Assembly (NCBI GenBank): GCA_018435605.1
Contig: JAHDNF010000003.1
Coordinates: 248,001-312,000, forward strand
Source: a bacterium
GTDB lineage: Bacteria > Auribacterota > Auribacteria > Auribacterales > Auribacteraceae
Direction: 5' to 3'
DNA length: 64,000 nt
Positions 18,502 through 27,399 of the stretch are shown in pieces. Below the pieces are notes generated by a model. It worked only from the letters and a program-made list of their open reading frames with translations. It made no database searches and was not told where the DNA came from. Both the position numbers and the translations under genes were made by a program. Numbering within the stretch: the stretch's first letter is position 1; each line of letters begins with the position of its first letter.

Positions 18502-18756
18502 TTAATTTTGAGCGGCTTCAGGATAGACGTTCACAATCCGTTTTTTTTCAAATTGCACAAAGCCGTCGATCAATGAAAATAAGGTGTCGTCACTACCGCG
18601 TTTTACATTGTCTCCCGGATGAAATTTTGTTCCGCGCTGGCGGACAATGATAGTACCGCCGGTAACTTTTTGACCTCCGAAGCGCTTTATTCCGAGTCGT
18701 TTCGAATGGCTTTCGCGTCCATTGCGGGAACTACCCATACCTTTTTTATGCGCCAT
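18502..18756 (-). CDS. rpmA: 50S ribosomal protein L27
   Basis: 84 residues with the invariant opening [16 protein letters not shown], followed by [24 protein letters not shown]. It lies near the peptidyl-transferase centre. There is no N-terminal leader needing Prp cleavage. GGAGG lies before the ATG. It is 38 bases downstream of rplU. Confidence 0.97.
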   Translation of the reverse strand: MAHKKGMGSSRNGRESHSKRLGIKRFGGQKVTGGTIIVRQRGTKFHPGDNVKRGSDDTLFSLIDGFVQFEKKRIVNVYPEAAQN

Positions 18757-18794
18757 GATGCACCTCCGAATTCTATATGAAAATTTTTAGTATA

Positions 18795-19172
18795 TTATTC
18801 TTCGCCTGTTGTATCGTCTATTTTCTGAACCGATTGAGTTTTTGCCTGTTTAGCAGGAGCCGAAGTATTTATCTTTGTTATCTTGACCATCGCGTATTTC
18901 TGGCGGTGACCGTTTTTCTTTAAAGATGATTTACGGCGTTTCATCTTGAACACGATCAGTTTTTTCGCTTTTTCAACAGATACAAATTCAGCCTCTACGG
19001 TAGCGTTTGCGATGATAGGCTGGCCTATAGTTGTTTTTTCGCCTTCCGCTATTAACAGTACAGAGTCAAAAACCACTTTTTTTTCTTCGCCGCTATCTAG
19101 CAGATCGACAAGGACGGTATCGCCCTCTGATACTTTGTATTGTTTGCCTCCGGTTTCTATGACTGCGAACAT
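18795..19172 (-). CDS. rplU: 50S ribosomal protein L21
   Basis: 125 residues. MFAVIETGGKQYKV at the start and FKMKRRKSSLKKNGHRQ in the rRNA-binding region identify L21. The last ~22 residues after the normal L21 end form a Lys/Thr/Asp-rich tail of unknown role. First gene of the operon; AGGAG precedes its ATG and a near-consensus promoter lies 60 bases upstream. Confidence 0.96.
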   Translation of the reverse strand: MFAVIETGGKQYKVSEGDTVLVDLLDSGEEKKVVFDSVLLIAEGEKTTIGQPIIANATVEAEFVSVEKAKKLIVFKMKRRKSSLKKNGHRQKYAMVKITKINTSAPAKQAKTQSVQKIDDTTGEE

Positions 19173-19231
19173 AGATCACTCCTTATGCCTCTTGCGTTAT
19201 GATAGTTTTATCTCGAATTTAAAGTTTAAAT

Positions 19232-19259
19232 ATTATAGTTAAATATATTTGTATGTCAA
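19232..19259 (-). promoter_or_regulatory. Sigma-70 promoter of the rplU-argS operon
   Basis: On the minus strand: TTGACA (19254-19259), 16-base spacer, TATAAT (19232-19237). Both hexamers are perfect. The leader would be about 55 nt to the rplU ATG at 19172; I see no evident regulatory hairpin in it. Confidence 0.88.
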
Positions 19260-19373
19260 CAAAAATACTGAATATCTTCAAAATTCTTGATGATTTAATA
19301 ACTTTGCGAGTTTTATGAAGGTAGACTATAACATATTTTACATTCGTTTTATCGATTGCTAATGAAAAATTAT

Positions 19374-20051
19374 TTATCGTTTTATTCTTGCGATAATTTT
19401 TTCAGAACGCAATTCACGAAGTGCGTCGTTGGCAATCCACCTTGCGCTTGGCGAAGGATGTTTTGCGAGCGACTCGGCGACTTGTAAAGCTCGTTTATGT
19501 AGTCTTAGGTTACGTTTGCCGATTTGTCGAAGCGCCCAGTTTACAGCTTTTTTTACAAAGTTGCGATTATCTGTTGCATGATCGGCAATATGATTAAAAA
19601 ATACTTCGAAAAGATGATCTTCGGCTTTTTTATCACCCACGGCGAGAGTTGCAATAAGTGCGAATCCGGCTCGTTTGACGAATTCTTTTTCCCTTCTACA
19701 CCATTCGTTGGCTTTAAGATATGCGTGAGATGTTTTTCTGAGAAGATTGTTGCAGGTTTGATCGCACACATCCCATGAATCGAAATCATTGACCCATGAT
19801 TCGATTTGTTCTTCTGTAACTTCACGAGGATCGTCTATCATACCGGCGAGAATTTTCGCTTCATGTATATCTTGATCCCACAATTGCAATGCCAATGTGT
19901 GGTTTTTTCCTGTTTGTTTAGCTATTGCGCGAAGAGTCGGTATAGAAACTCCGATGACATTTTTTTTATTTATTCCGAATCTCGTCATACCGTCCGCTAC
20001 GGTTGGATTTGCGGCATCGCGAAGTTTATTTAATATTTTCTCAAGTTCCAT
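19374..20051 (-). CDS. AlkD-like DNA alkylation repair glycosylase
   Basis: 225 residues of helical HEAT-like repeats matching the DNA alkylation repair family (AlkC/AlkD). The family motif FDSWDVCDQT with W93 and D97, and VNWALRQIGKRN further on, supply the Trp/Asp/Trp residues that line the DNA-binding cleft in AlkD. It would remove alkylated purines without flipping the base. It stands alone, divergent from the NUDIX gene with a 105-base spacer. Confidence 0.85.
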   Translation of the reverse strand: MELEKILNKLRDAANPTVADGMTRFGINKKNVIGVSIPTLRAIAKQTGKNHTLALQLWDQDIHEAKILAGMIDDPREVTEEQIESWVNDFDSWDVCDQTCNNLLRKTSHAYLKANEWCRREKEFVKRAGFALIATLAVGDKKAEDHLFEVFFNHIADHATDNRNFVKKAVNWALRQIGKRNLRLHKRALQVAESLAKHPSPSARWIANDALRELRSEKIIARIKR

Positions 20052-20079
20052 GGTGATGCATACTCTTTTGTTTTATTGT

Positions 20080-20108
20080 TTGATCCGAGTCGTGAAAAAC
20101 AATACAAT
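20080..20108 (+). promoter_or_regulatory. Probable sigma-70 promoter of the NUDIX gene
   Basis: TTGATC (20080-20085), 17-base spacer, TACAAT (20103-20108). Leader of about 40 nt to ATG 20157. Confidence 0.5.
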
Positions 20109-20156
20109 GAATGCGATAAATACACAAGATTCTTTTATATTGAAAGGGTGATCTTG

Positions 20157-20690
20157 ATGAAAAAATTTTCTTATGCGTATCCTCGTCCGATGGTAACGGT
20201 TGATATTGTTTTATTTGCTTTGAAAAGATCTATTCCTTCTATCCTGCTGGTGAAACGCCTCAAAGATCCGTATGCGGGGTTATGGGCATTGCCAGGAGGG
20301 TTTGTTGAAATGGAAGAAGATTTGATAACTGCCGCATACAGGGAATTATTGGAGGAAACCGGTCTGGAGGCTGACTCTTTGTATCAGTTGTGTACGGTAG
20401 GTACTCCGGGTAGAGATCCGCGCGGAAGAACAATCAGTGTGGTATATAGTGGTTTTTATAATAAAGAATGTCAGCCTGTTGGAGGTAGTGACGCGAAGGA
20501 TGCTTGCTGGCAGTCTATCGCAGAGCTACCTCTACTTGCTTTTGACCACAACCGCATTACGGCCACGGTGATGAAACGCTGGAAATCGGTAGCCGGCTAT
20601 GCAAGCTGTTCCGTCAGAATACATCCGGCCATTTTGTCCGCATTTGAGAAGTACATTATACAAGTGGACTCTTACGAACACATAATCTAG
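20157..20690 (+). CDS. NUDIX hydrolase
   Basis: 177 residues. The NUDIX box GGFVEMEED...RELLEETGLEA fits G-x5-E-x7-REUxEExGU. The opening PRPMVTVDIVLFAL and LLVKRLKDPYAGLWALPGG is typical of the ADP-ribose pyrophosphatase/NrtR-like branch, but there is no C-terminal winged helix. It probably hydrolyses a nucleoside diphosphate derivative; the substrate is not determined. The start is set by AAAGGG ahead of ATG 20157; the frame is open further upstream without a ribosome site. Confidence 0.85.
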   Translation: MKKFSYAYPRPMVTVDIVLFALKRSIPSILLVKRLKDPYAGLWALPGGFVEMEEDLITAAYRELLEETGLEADSLYQLCTVGTPGRDPRGRTISVVYSGFYNKECQPVGGSDAKDACWQSIAELPLLAFDHNRITATVMKRWKSVAGYASCSVRIHPAILSAFEKYIIQVDSYEHII

Positions 20691-20903
20691 CCTGAAGCTA
20701 TCCATAAACGGCAAAAATAATTATAATAATGTAGTGATTAACTTATTGTTGTGTAGTATGTTATATACTATTGTCAGTGGTTGGGTTTGTAAAATAAATT
20801 GCAAAAAAATCAATTAAAGGCTTTGTTTTTTTTCTTTTGCATGTTAGAAAAGCGTTAAAATAATGTTTAATTAAAAATATGGTTAATAGGGGACGTAAGC
20901 AGA

Positions 20904-22592
20904 ATGGGCAGAGAATTGTTGTTTGGAGTGATTGGCGGCTTAGGGCTTTTTATTTTTGGGATGCGCTTTTTATCTGATGGACTGCAAAGAGTTGCAAGTA
21001 CTAGGCTGAGGCAAATCATAACGATGTTTACCGACAAGCCGTTACTGGGTATTATATCAGGATGTATGCTTACGGCGCTGATTCAGTCAAGTAGCGCTAC
21101 AACAGTGATGACCATAGGTTTTGTAAATTCCGGCATAATGCTGTTAAGGCAGGCGATAGGAGTTATAATAGGCGCGAATATCGGTACGACAATCACCGCT
21201 CAGATCATAGCATTCAAAATTTCAGCATATTCGTTGCCGGCTATAGGCATAGGCGCTGGATTTTTTATATTCGGCAGGACAAAGAAGTTGCAGTTTTGGG
21301 GACAGGTAATACTTGGTTTCGGTATATTATTTCTCGGATTGACAACTATGGGATCGGTACTTAAAGAATTGAAAAATTCGCCTATGGCTACAGAGTTTTT
21401 CGTTAAGTTGGGTCATAATCCGTTTATGGGTGTTATGATAGGCACGTTAGTAACGGTGGTGATTCAGTCAAGTAGCGCCTCTATCGGTCTTGTTATAGCT
21501 CTTGCATCCAACGGTCTGATCGATTTCGAGGCCGCAATTTATCTTGTTCTGGGCGATAATATAGGTACAACCATTACCGCGTGGCTGGCTTCTTTAGGTA
21601 CGAACCTGACATCACGCAGGGTTGCTATGGCGCATTCTGTTTTTAATTTGGTTGGAGCAACTTATTTCGCATATTTTACAAGCAACGGTCTATTTATCAA
21701 TCTTGTAGATTATCTTACTCCGGGGGGTATAACTACCGACACCATTGCCCGAAACATAGCAAATGCTCACACTTTGTTCAATATTATAAACGCGGTTATA
21801 TTTTTTCCGTTGATTCCGCTGATGGAAAAAATAGTCAAGATGCTTTTACCGGGATCTGAATCTGTGTCCACCGTGCCGTGTTATCTGGAGAAAAATCTGT
21901 TGGATACCCCAGAGATAGCCATATCTCAGGCAAAAAAAGAGATGTTGCGCATGCTCTCAATATCCAAAGATGCAGTTGTCGATTCTACGGAGTCGTTCTT
22001 AAAAAAAGACCGGCGCCTGCTCAAATCCGTGCCTAAAATGGAAGATGCTATAGATAATTTGCAGGGTGAGATAACTACGTATCTGGTGGAGATTTCAAAA
22101 AACACTCTTACCAATGAACAATCCGAGCAGTTGCCCACCTTGTTGCATTCAGTCAACGATATTGAAAAAATCGGGGACCACGCGGAAAATATTATGAAGT
22201 TAGCGGAACGAGTGATAGATCAGAAACTCGAGTTTCATCCAAAAGGAATAAAAGAAGTGGAATCAATGTACACTAACATAACAGATATGTTTGATTTGCT
22301 TTTACACGCTTTGGCAAAAGAGGAATTTACCGATGTCAGGAAGGCATTTAAGATGGAAGCCAATATCAATACTACCTATAAAATAATGGGAAAAGAGCAG
22401 TTGCGCCATCTTCAGCGAGGAAGGAGTTATGTTATATCCGGTATTGTGATACTTGATCTGATTAATAATCTCGAAAAGGTTGCCGATCACCTGACAAATA
22501 TAGCGGAAGCGATTACAATCCAATTTCGATACCAGTATTCCAAGCCGCGCCAGCATTCTCACGGCGATTTGCGTGAGAAGAGAGATGCATAA
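20904..22592 (+). CDS. Na+/phosphate cotransporter family protein with PhoU-like tail
   Basis: 562 residues. Two Na/Pi-cotransporter repeats carry the inverted-repeat signature QSSSATT (near residue 60) and QSSSAS (near 190), each followed by a GANIGTT or GDNIGTT motif. Eight or so membrane segments cover residues 1-315. The C-terminal ~220 residues are two PhoU-like helical bundles with NDIEKIGDHAENI and NNLEKVADHLTNI. The family moves phosphate with Na+ (NptA/YjbB type), and PhoU tails are thought to regulate it. The 213-base upstream spacer contains the perfect inverted repeat TAGTAT-N5-ATACTA (20754-20770), a possible operator. The gene is apparently single. Confidence 0.9.
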   Translation: MGRELLFGVIGGLGLFIFGMRFLSDGLQRVASTRLRQIITMFTDKPLLGIISGCMLTALIQSSSATTVMTIGFVNSGIMLLRQAIGVIIGANIGTTITAQIIAFKISAYSLPAIGIGAGFFIFGRTKKLQFWGQVILGFGILFLGLTTMGSVLKELKNSPMATEFFVKLGHNPFMGVMIGTLVTVVIQSSSASIGLVIALASNGLIDFEAAIYLVLGDNIGTTITAWLASLGTNLTSRRVAMAHSVFNLVGATYFAYFTSNGLFINLVDYLTPGGITTDTIARNIANAHTLFNIINAVIFFPLIPLMEKIVKMLLPGSESVSTVPCYLEKNLLDTPEIAISQAKKEMLRMLSISKDAVVDSTESFLKKDRRLLKSVPKMEDAIDNLQGEITTYLVEISKNTLTNEQSEQLPTLLHSVNDIEKIGDHAENIMKLAERVIDQKLEFHPKGIKEVESMYTNITDMFDLLLHALAKEEFTDVRKAFKMEANINTTYKIMGKEQLRHLQRGRSYVISGIVILDLINNLEKVADHLTNIAEAITIQFRYQYSKPRQHSHGDLREKRDA

Positions 22593-22747
22593 GATTCTAT
22601 TGAGTCCAAATTAGGTCGCGAGATCTTTCCAAAACAAATAGATAATGCATTTTGTAGCCGATAATCGGTGTCAAAATACCGTCTTCTTAGTACTTTTCGC
22701 TTCTTAATTACACCGATAATGGATAAGATTTTTTGTGGTTACTGTGT

Positions 22748-23371
22748 TTATATGAAAAAACCGATAATTGCTAGTAACATTGATCTGATAAAATCTATAA
22801 CCGGATCAAGAATGTTAAGGTTCAACAGGACTATCAAAATAATAATTCCGAATCGTTCCATGCTGTAAAAAAGATATTGTACGTTTCTAGGCAATATTTC
22901 TGCAAGCACTCGCGATCCGTCGAGTGGCGGGATAGGTAGCAGGTTGAAAGACGCCAGTACTATGTTGATTTCGGCAGTTATACCCAGCGCAATCAATACG
23001 ATTGAATTACCAGTGTAATATGCGCGCAAATATTTGTATGCAAACAGACATAGCAACGCTATGATGAAATTGGTTGTTACCCCAGCCAGAGAACAACAGA
23101 TAATTCCGGGTTTTCTGGGTTTTATTCTAGAGTAATTGATAGGCACAGGTTTTGCCCATCCGAATCCGGCAATCAGAAGCAGTCCGGTGCCAAGGAGATC
23201 AAGGTGTGCCAGCGGATTGAAAGTAATCCTGCCCCTGTCTTTTGCTGTTGTATCGCCAAACCAGTATGCGCATACCGCATGAGCCAGTTCGTGCATAATC
23301 AATGAATAGAGAAGCGGGACGGCAATTATAAAAAACACTCCCGGGTGTGTTATCAGCAATCGCAGTAGCAT
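22748..23371 (-). CDS. Site-2 protease (M50 family) membrane metalloprotease
   Basis: 207 residues, about five membrane segments. The zinc site MHELAHA (H27, E28, H31) lies in the first part, and LLPIPPLDGSR supplies the conserved Asp ligand in the C-terminal segment. It is a short M50B member without PDZ or CBS domains, similar to the Rv1735/YwhC-type minimal site-2 proteases, and should cut within membranes. It lies 13 bases after the HTH gene, so the pair is probably co-transcribed. Confidence 0.87.
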   Translation of the reverse strand: MLLRLLITHPGVFFIIAVPLLYSLIMHELAHAVCAYWFGDTTAKDRGRITFNPLAHLDLLGTGLLLIAGFGWAKPVPINYSRIKPRKPGIICCSLAGVTTNFIIALLCLFAYKYLRAYYTGNSIVLIALGITAEINIVLASFNLLPIPPLDGSRVLAEILPRNVQYLFYSMERFGIIILIVLLNLNILDPVIDFIRSMLLAIIGFFI

Positions 23372-23384
23372 GTAAGAAAACCTT

Positions 23385-24002
23385 TCATGTTATAGCGTAC
23401 TCTTGTTTTTGAGGTAAAATGGAGTGTTTCATCAGTTCTTTTTTTGAGAATACATAACTTCCGCCGACCCGTTGATGAGGCAGGATATTAAGTTTTGCGC
23501 GTCTGGAAATTTCCTGGCGTGTGTAACCCAACAAAATACCCAGTTCTTCACAGGTTAGCGTGTCTTTCAATCGCGCATAACATGCTTTTATGGCAAATCC
23601 GAGCGGCGTTTTTACCCATTGAGTCCAGTTGATAGTGTAATGAGCGCCATTGGACGGGCATTTCCATAAAATTCTGCAGATGGTATCGCAGGCTTGTTTC
23701 ATCATCCATTGTTCTTTTTCCGATTGAAGATCAATATCTCCGCGGGCATATTGAAAAATTTTTTCTATGATCGACTGTATTACCGAATCGTATTGATGAG
23801 CTACAAGTTCTGCGTGTACCTGTCCGACGGTAGATTCCGGCAGAAAGTTTTCAAGCAGAGAGCTTACATGCGTAGCGATAATGGTTTTGAACGCATTAAT
23901 CTCGCGTTTCATGACAGTATCGTTAAGCTGGTCGACTTTTAGCGCCGACTGCTCACGCGCGCGTTTGATAGACGATGATTTTTGTCCTTTTAAAATAGTC
24001 AT
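23385..24002 (-). CDS. Protein with C-terminal helix-turn-helix, unknown function
   Basis: 205 residues. Residues 1-130 are helical and charged and resemble nothing I recognise. The C-terminal ~50 residues (LTCEELGILLGYTRQEISRRA ... PHQRVGGSYVFSKKELMKH) look like a MerR/excisionase-type winged helix with its wing, so DNA binding is likely. There is no Shine-Dalgarno sequence. The predicted -10 box ends six bases before the ATG, which suggests leaderless translation. It may regulate itself and the site-2 protease gene that follows; that is inferred from position only. Confidence 0.65.
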   Translation of the reverse strand: MTILKGQKSSSIKRAREQSALKVDQLNDTVMKREINAFKTIIATHVSSLLENFLPESTVGQVHAELVAHQYDSVIQSIIEKIFQYARGDIDLQSEKEQWMMKQACDTICRILWKCPSNGAHYTINWTQWVKTPLGFAIKACYARLKDTLTCEELGILLGYTRQEISRRAKLNILPHQRVGGSYVFSKKELMKHSILPQKQEYAIT

Positions 24003-24008
24003 GCATCA

Positions 24009-24038
24009 AGTATAGTAAAAAAGACAAAGTGTTGTAAA
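24009..24038 (-). promoter_or_regulatory. Sigma-70 promoter giving a leaderless mRNA
   Basis: On the minus strand: TTTACA (24033-24038), 18-base spacer, TATACT (24009-24014), then six bases to the ATG. The expected transcription start falls on or next to the start codon. Confidence 0.5.
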
Positions 24039-24143
24039 ATGTTTTTATCGAAAATAACTTGAAATATTTTTATGGTATTACAATATTATTGGCTTCCTAA
24101 CTTGAAGTGTCGTATAAGTTTATATTTTTAAAGAGGGTAGTTT

Positions 24144-24665
24144 ATGCAGTTTTATATCGCTAAGTCGTCTATAGAATTGATTGTGGGTGATATTACCGAT
24201 TTGGATGTGGACGCTATAGTCAATCCGGCTAATTGCCGTCTTAAACTCGGAGGGGGAGTGGCCGGAGCGATTCTCCAAAAAGGCGGGGAATCGATTCAGA
24301 AAGAATGCGATAAAATAGGATGTATCCCTGTCGGGTGGGCAGTGCTGACTGGCGCCGGCAATCTGTCCGCTCAATATGTTATTCATGCCGTTGGGCCTCG
24401 CATGGGTGAAGGCGATGAGGATGAGAAACTCCAAAACGCTACGTTAAACAGTCTTAAAATAGCGGAAGAATATGCTATTGAGTCGATAGCATTTCCCGCG
24501 ATAAGCACAGGAATATTCGGGTATCCTATAAAAAGATGCGCTGAAATTATGTTGAATGTGACAGCGGGGTTTATAAAACAATCCTCAAGAATAAAAAGAG
24601 TAGTTTTTTGTCTTTACCGTCCTGATGATTACGAGGTGTTTAGAGGTGTGCTGGAACATTTCTGA
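24144..24665 (+). CDS. Macrodomain protein (ADP-ribose/O-acetyl-ADP-ribose binding)
   Basis: 173 residues forming a single macrodomain: VDAIVNPAN, then GGGVAGAI, VLTGAGNL, VIHAVGP and FPAISTGIFGYP, all standard for MacroD/YmdB-like enzymes that remove ADP-ribose or deacetylate O-acetyl-ADP-ribose. GAGGG lies before the ATG. A single gene, divergent from the HTH gene across 141 AT-rich bases. The catalytic class cannot be assigned by motif alone, but the NPAN and GGGVAG loops are complete, so it is likely active. Confidence 0.92.
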   Translation: MQFYIAKSSIELIVGDITDLDVDAIVNPANCRLKLGGGVAGAILQKGGESIQKECDKIGCIPVGWAVLTGAGNLSAQYVIHAVGPRMGEGDEDEKLQNATLNSLKIAEEYAIESIAFPAISTGIFGYPIKRCAEIMLNVTAGFIKQSSRIKRVVFCLYRPDDYEVFRGVLEHF

Positions 24666-24751
24666 TTTCATAATAAGACTTCATTGCCCATACAATCCGT
24701 CCATTGAGATTTACTATACATCAAGTTTTGTTTAGAAACAGAACGGTTTCG

Positions 24752-24780
24752 TTGACATAATAAAATAATGAGTATAGAAT
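24752..24780 (+). promoter_or_regulatory. Sigma-70 promoter of the 12-gene LPS operon
   Basis: TTGACA (24752-24757), 17-base spacer, TAGAAT (24775-24780). Leader of about 30 nt to the radical SAM ATG. No internal terminator is visible until the hairpin at 38163. Confidence 0.78.
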
Positions 24781-24817
24781 ACCTTTTTTAAAATCAACGA
24801 GCCATAAAGCTAAAATA

Positions 24818-26320
24818 ATGAATATTTTATTTATATATCCGAACTTATACGCACAAATCGGTTTCAATTACGGAATCGCATATATATCCGCTATGCTCAA
24901 AACGGCAGGGCATGGAGTCCGTTTGCTCAATATCAATGAGCAACTGGATTTTCCTTTGGATCATAACCTTATACGCTCCGAGATAGAAAAATTCAAGCCT
25001 GGATTGATAGCGTTTTCCGTGGTCAGCAATCAGTATCAGTTTGCCGAAGAAATCGCCAAAAACATACGTACTTACTGCAACGCGCCGACATTGTGCGGCG
25101 GTATTCACGCCACTATGGATCCTGAGGGAGTGCTAAAGTCGGGGTTATTCGATTATGTGTGCGTCGGAGAAGGAGAAGACGCGGTAACCGAATTGGCCGG
25201 CAAACTTGAAAACGGCGGCGATACGGATAATATCGCTAATATATGGACATGCAAAAACGGGTTGATAATTAAGAATCCGGTTCGTCCTTTGAAAAACGTT
25301 ACCGAACTTCCGGCTAAAGATTATGAAATATTCGATATTCAGAAAATGATCGATGCCAAAGATGGGTGGGTGGGGTTGCTGACTTCCCGCGGATGTCCGT
25401 TTCGGTGTACATACTGTTTGAACCACAAAATAGTCGAAATCTACAGGACTGATCTAAAACAACGAAATATAAACTATATACGCCATCACAGCGTTGACGA
25501 GATCATATCTGAAATAGACTATATTTTATCCACTTACAAACGTGTGAAGATGTTTATATTCGATGATGATCTGTTTACTTTCAACAAAGTGTATGTTGAG
25601 GAATTCTGCGAAAAATACAGCAAAAAATATTCTGTCCCGTTTGTTTGTAACGCTCATGTAAAGGTGTTTGACGATCAGATTGCCGTGGCTCTCAAAAAAG
25701 CTAATTGTCAGATAGTAAAATTCGGTCTTGAAAGCGGTAACGAACGTGTGCGTTCGCAGATCATGCACCGATATATGACCAATGCGAATATAATCGACGC
25801 ATTTGTCGCGGCTGAACGGGCGGGACTGCATTCGTCCGCTTTTGTCATGATGGGGCTTCCGAGTGAGACAATAGAGGAGTTATACGACACCATAAATCTG
25901 CTTGGAGCTATCAAACCGGGCAGATTCCGTTGGGCTATATTTTTTCCATTTATAAATACGGAAGCATATCATATTACCCGTAATATGGGATTGATCGACG
26001 AAGATAAAATGAAATCCCTTACCAATTTTACTGAAGAATCCTGTTTGAATGTTTCTCCGCAGTTGCATAAACTCATAAAACGCCTGAGCGTGGCGTTTGC
26101 GTGGTACGTCAATGCGGCATCCGACTTACCTGTTGCCCCTATGTATAAAAATCTTGTTGCTGAAATTGATAAAATGTCTGAAAATGAATGGGATTCGTAT
26201 AAGAAAGATATTAGGCGTATAGATTCCGATTTATCTAAAGTCTTAAGGCTCGATGGCAAGTTGCATTACAGTATTAGATATAACAGTTTTACCGGTGTGC
26301 GAAGCGACTGGGATGATTGA
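24818..26320 (+). CDS. B12-binding-type radical SAM protein
   Basis: 500 residues. Residues 1-150 form a cobalamin-binding-like Rossmann domain with GGIHATMDPE and VGEGE. It lacks the DxHxxG base-off motif, as many members do. The radical SAM core follows with the 4Fe-4S ligands C193, C197 and C200 (GCPFRCTYC) and FGLESGNE. Such proteins are methylases or rearrange carbon skeletons; the substrate here is unknown. It is the first gene of the LPS operon, and its stop shares one base with the heptosyltransferase start (TGATG). This hints at a lipid or sugar modification in LPS assembly, as an inference from position. Confidence 0.85.
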   Translation: MNILFIYPNLYAQIGFNYGIAYISAMLKTAGHGVRLLNINEQLDFPLDHNLIRSEIEKFKPGLIAFSVVSNQYQFAEEIAKNIRTYCNAPTLCGGIHATMDPEGVLKSGLFDYVCVGEGEDAVTELAGKLENGGDTDNIANIWTCKNGLIIKNPVRPLKNVTELPAKDYEIFDIQKMIDAKDGWVGLLTSRGCPFRCTYCLNHKIVEIYRTDLKQRNINYIRHHSVDEIISEIDYILSTYKRVKMFIFDDDLFTFNKVYVEEFCEKYSKKYSVPFVCNAHVKVFDDQIAVALKKANCQIVKFGLESGNERVRSQIMHRYMTNANIIDAFVAAERAGLHSSAFVMMGLPSETIEELYDTINLLGAIKPGRFRWAIFFPFINTEAYHITRNMGLIDEDKMKSLTNFTEESCLNVSPQLHKLIKRLSVAFAWYVNAASDLPVAPMYKNLVAEIDKMSENEWDSYKKDIRRIDSDLSKVLRLDGKLHYSIRYNSFTGVRSDWDD

Positions 26321-27384
26321 TGAAGCCGCCTTCATATAGAAAAATATTGATTAGATGTCCGAATTGGGTCGGAGACGCAGTCATGGCTACTCCGATTCTT
26401 GAAGCTGTGCGCAAAAAATATCCGTCCGCACATATTACGTATATGCTGAAAAAATATGTTAAGTCGGTATACAGCGGTTCGGATGCGGTTGATTCTTTTA
26501 TAGAAACCGCGCCTAAATCGACCGTATCGTTGTTCTCAAGGCATGCAAAGGAGTTTATAGCTAATGTGCGGGCAATCCGAAAAGGCCGGTTCGATATGGC
26601 GCTGTTGTTATCGAATACGTTTCAATCAGCGCTGGAGGCTTTTGCCGCTGGAGTGCCGGAGCGTATAGGCTATCAGCGCGACGGCAGAAGCGGGTTATTG
26701 ACCGCAGGACCGTACCCGAAACGCCATTCGTTAGGGTACCATCCGGAGTCTATGATCGACTATTATAACCGTCTGGGAAATTGTCTTGATATACCGAATA
26801 TATCCCGTACCATGAAATTATATACCAGCGACGAAGACGAACAGGAAGCGGTTGATTTTTTTAGGCAGGTTAACATCGGTCCGGATATGCGTATGATAGG
26901 ATTGAATCCGGGAGCGGCTTTTGGCGGGTCTAAATTTTGGCCTGCAGAATATTTTGCGAAGGTAGGCGATTATTTCGCCAAAGACAAACGTATTGCAGTT
27001 ATCGTATTTTCAGGACCCGGCGAAATCGGCATAGCTCAAAGAATTTCATCTATGATGGAGCATCCTTGCTATATATCTTCGGGCACGGTTTTGTCGTTGG
27101 GCGGCTTGAAAGCCGTGATACGGCGGTGTAGTTTGCTTATTACCAATGACACAGGCCCGCGTCATTTTGCATCGGCGTTCGGGGTGCCGTCCGTGGTGCT
27201 TGTCGGCGCTACCGATCCGCGCTGGACTGAAAACGATGACCGGCGTCAGATTGTATTGTTCAAAAAAACCGTTTGCGGGCCGTGTCATTTGCGGACTTGT
27301 CCGTATAACCATCAATGTATGAAAATGATAAAACCGGCCGATGTCATATCGGCATCGAATCGGTTACTCGAACAAACAAAATAA
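26320..27384 (+). CDS. waaF: ADP-heptose:LPS heptosyltransferase (GT9, WaaF-like)
   Basis: About 354 residues. The GT9 opening IRCPNWVGDAVMATP, the donor-domain LNPGAAFGGSKFWP and the ADP-heptose-binding NDTGPRHFASAFGVP are all present; the RCPNWVGD form points to heptosyltransferase II. It adds L-glycero-D-manno-heptose to the inner core on the cytoplasmic face. ATG 26320 overlaps the previous stop by one base. The neighbouring heptose kinase and cytidylyl-fold genes make its donor. Confidence 0.88.
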   Translation: MKPPSYRKILIRCPNWVGDAVMATPILEAVRKKYPSAHITYMLKKYVKSVYSGSDAVDSFIETAPKSTVSLFSRHAKEFIANVRAIRKGRFDMALLLSNTFQSALEAFAAGVPERIGYQRDGRSGLLTAGPYPKRHSLGYHPESMIDYYNRLGNCLDIPNISRTMKLYTSDEDEQEAVDFFRQVNIGPDMRMIGLNPGAAFGGSKFWPAEYFAKVGDYFAKDKRIAVIVFSGPGEIGIAQRISSMMEHPCYISSGTVLSLGGLKAVIRRCSLLITNDTGPRHFASAFGVPSVVLVGATDPRWTENDDRRQIVLFKKTVCGPCHLRTCPYNHQCMKMIKPADVISASNRLLEQTK

Positions 27385-27399
27385 ACAGAGGATATATCT

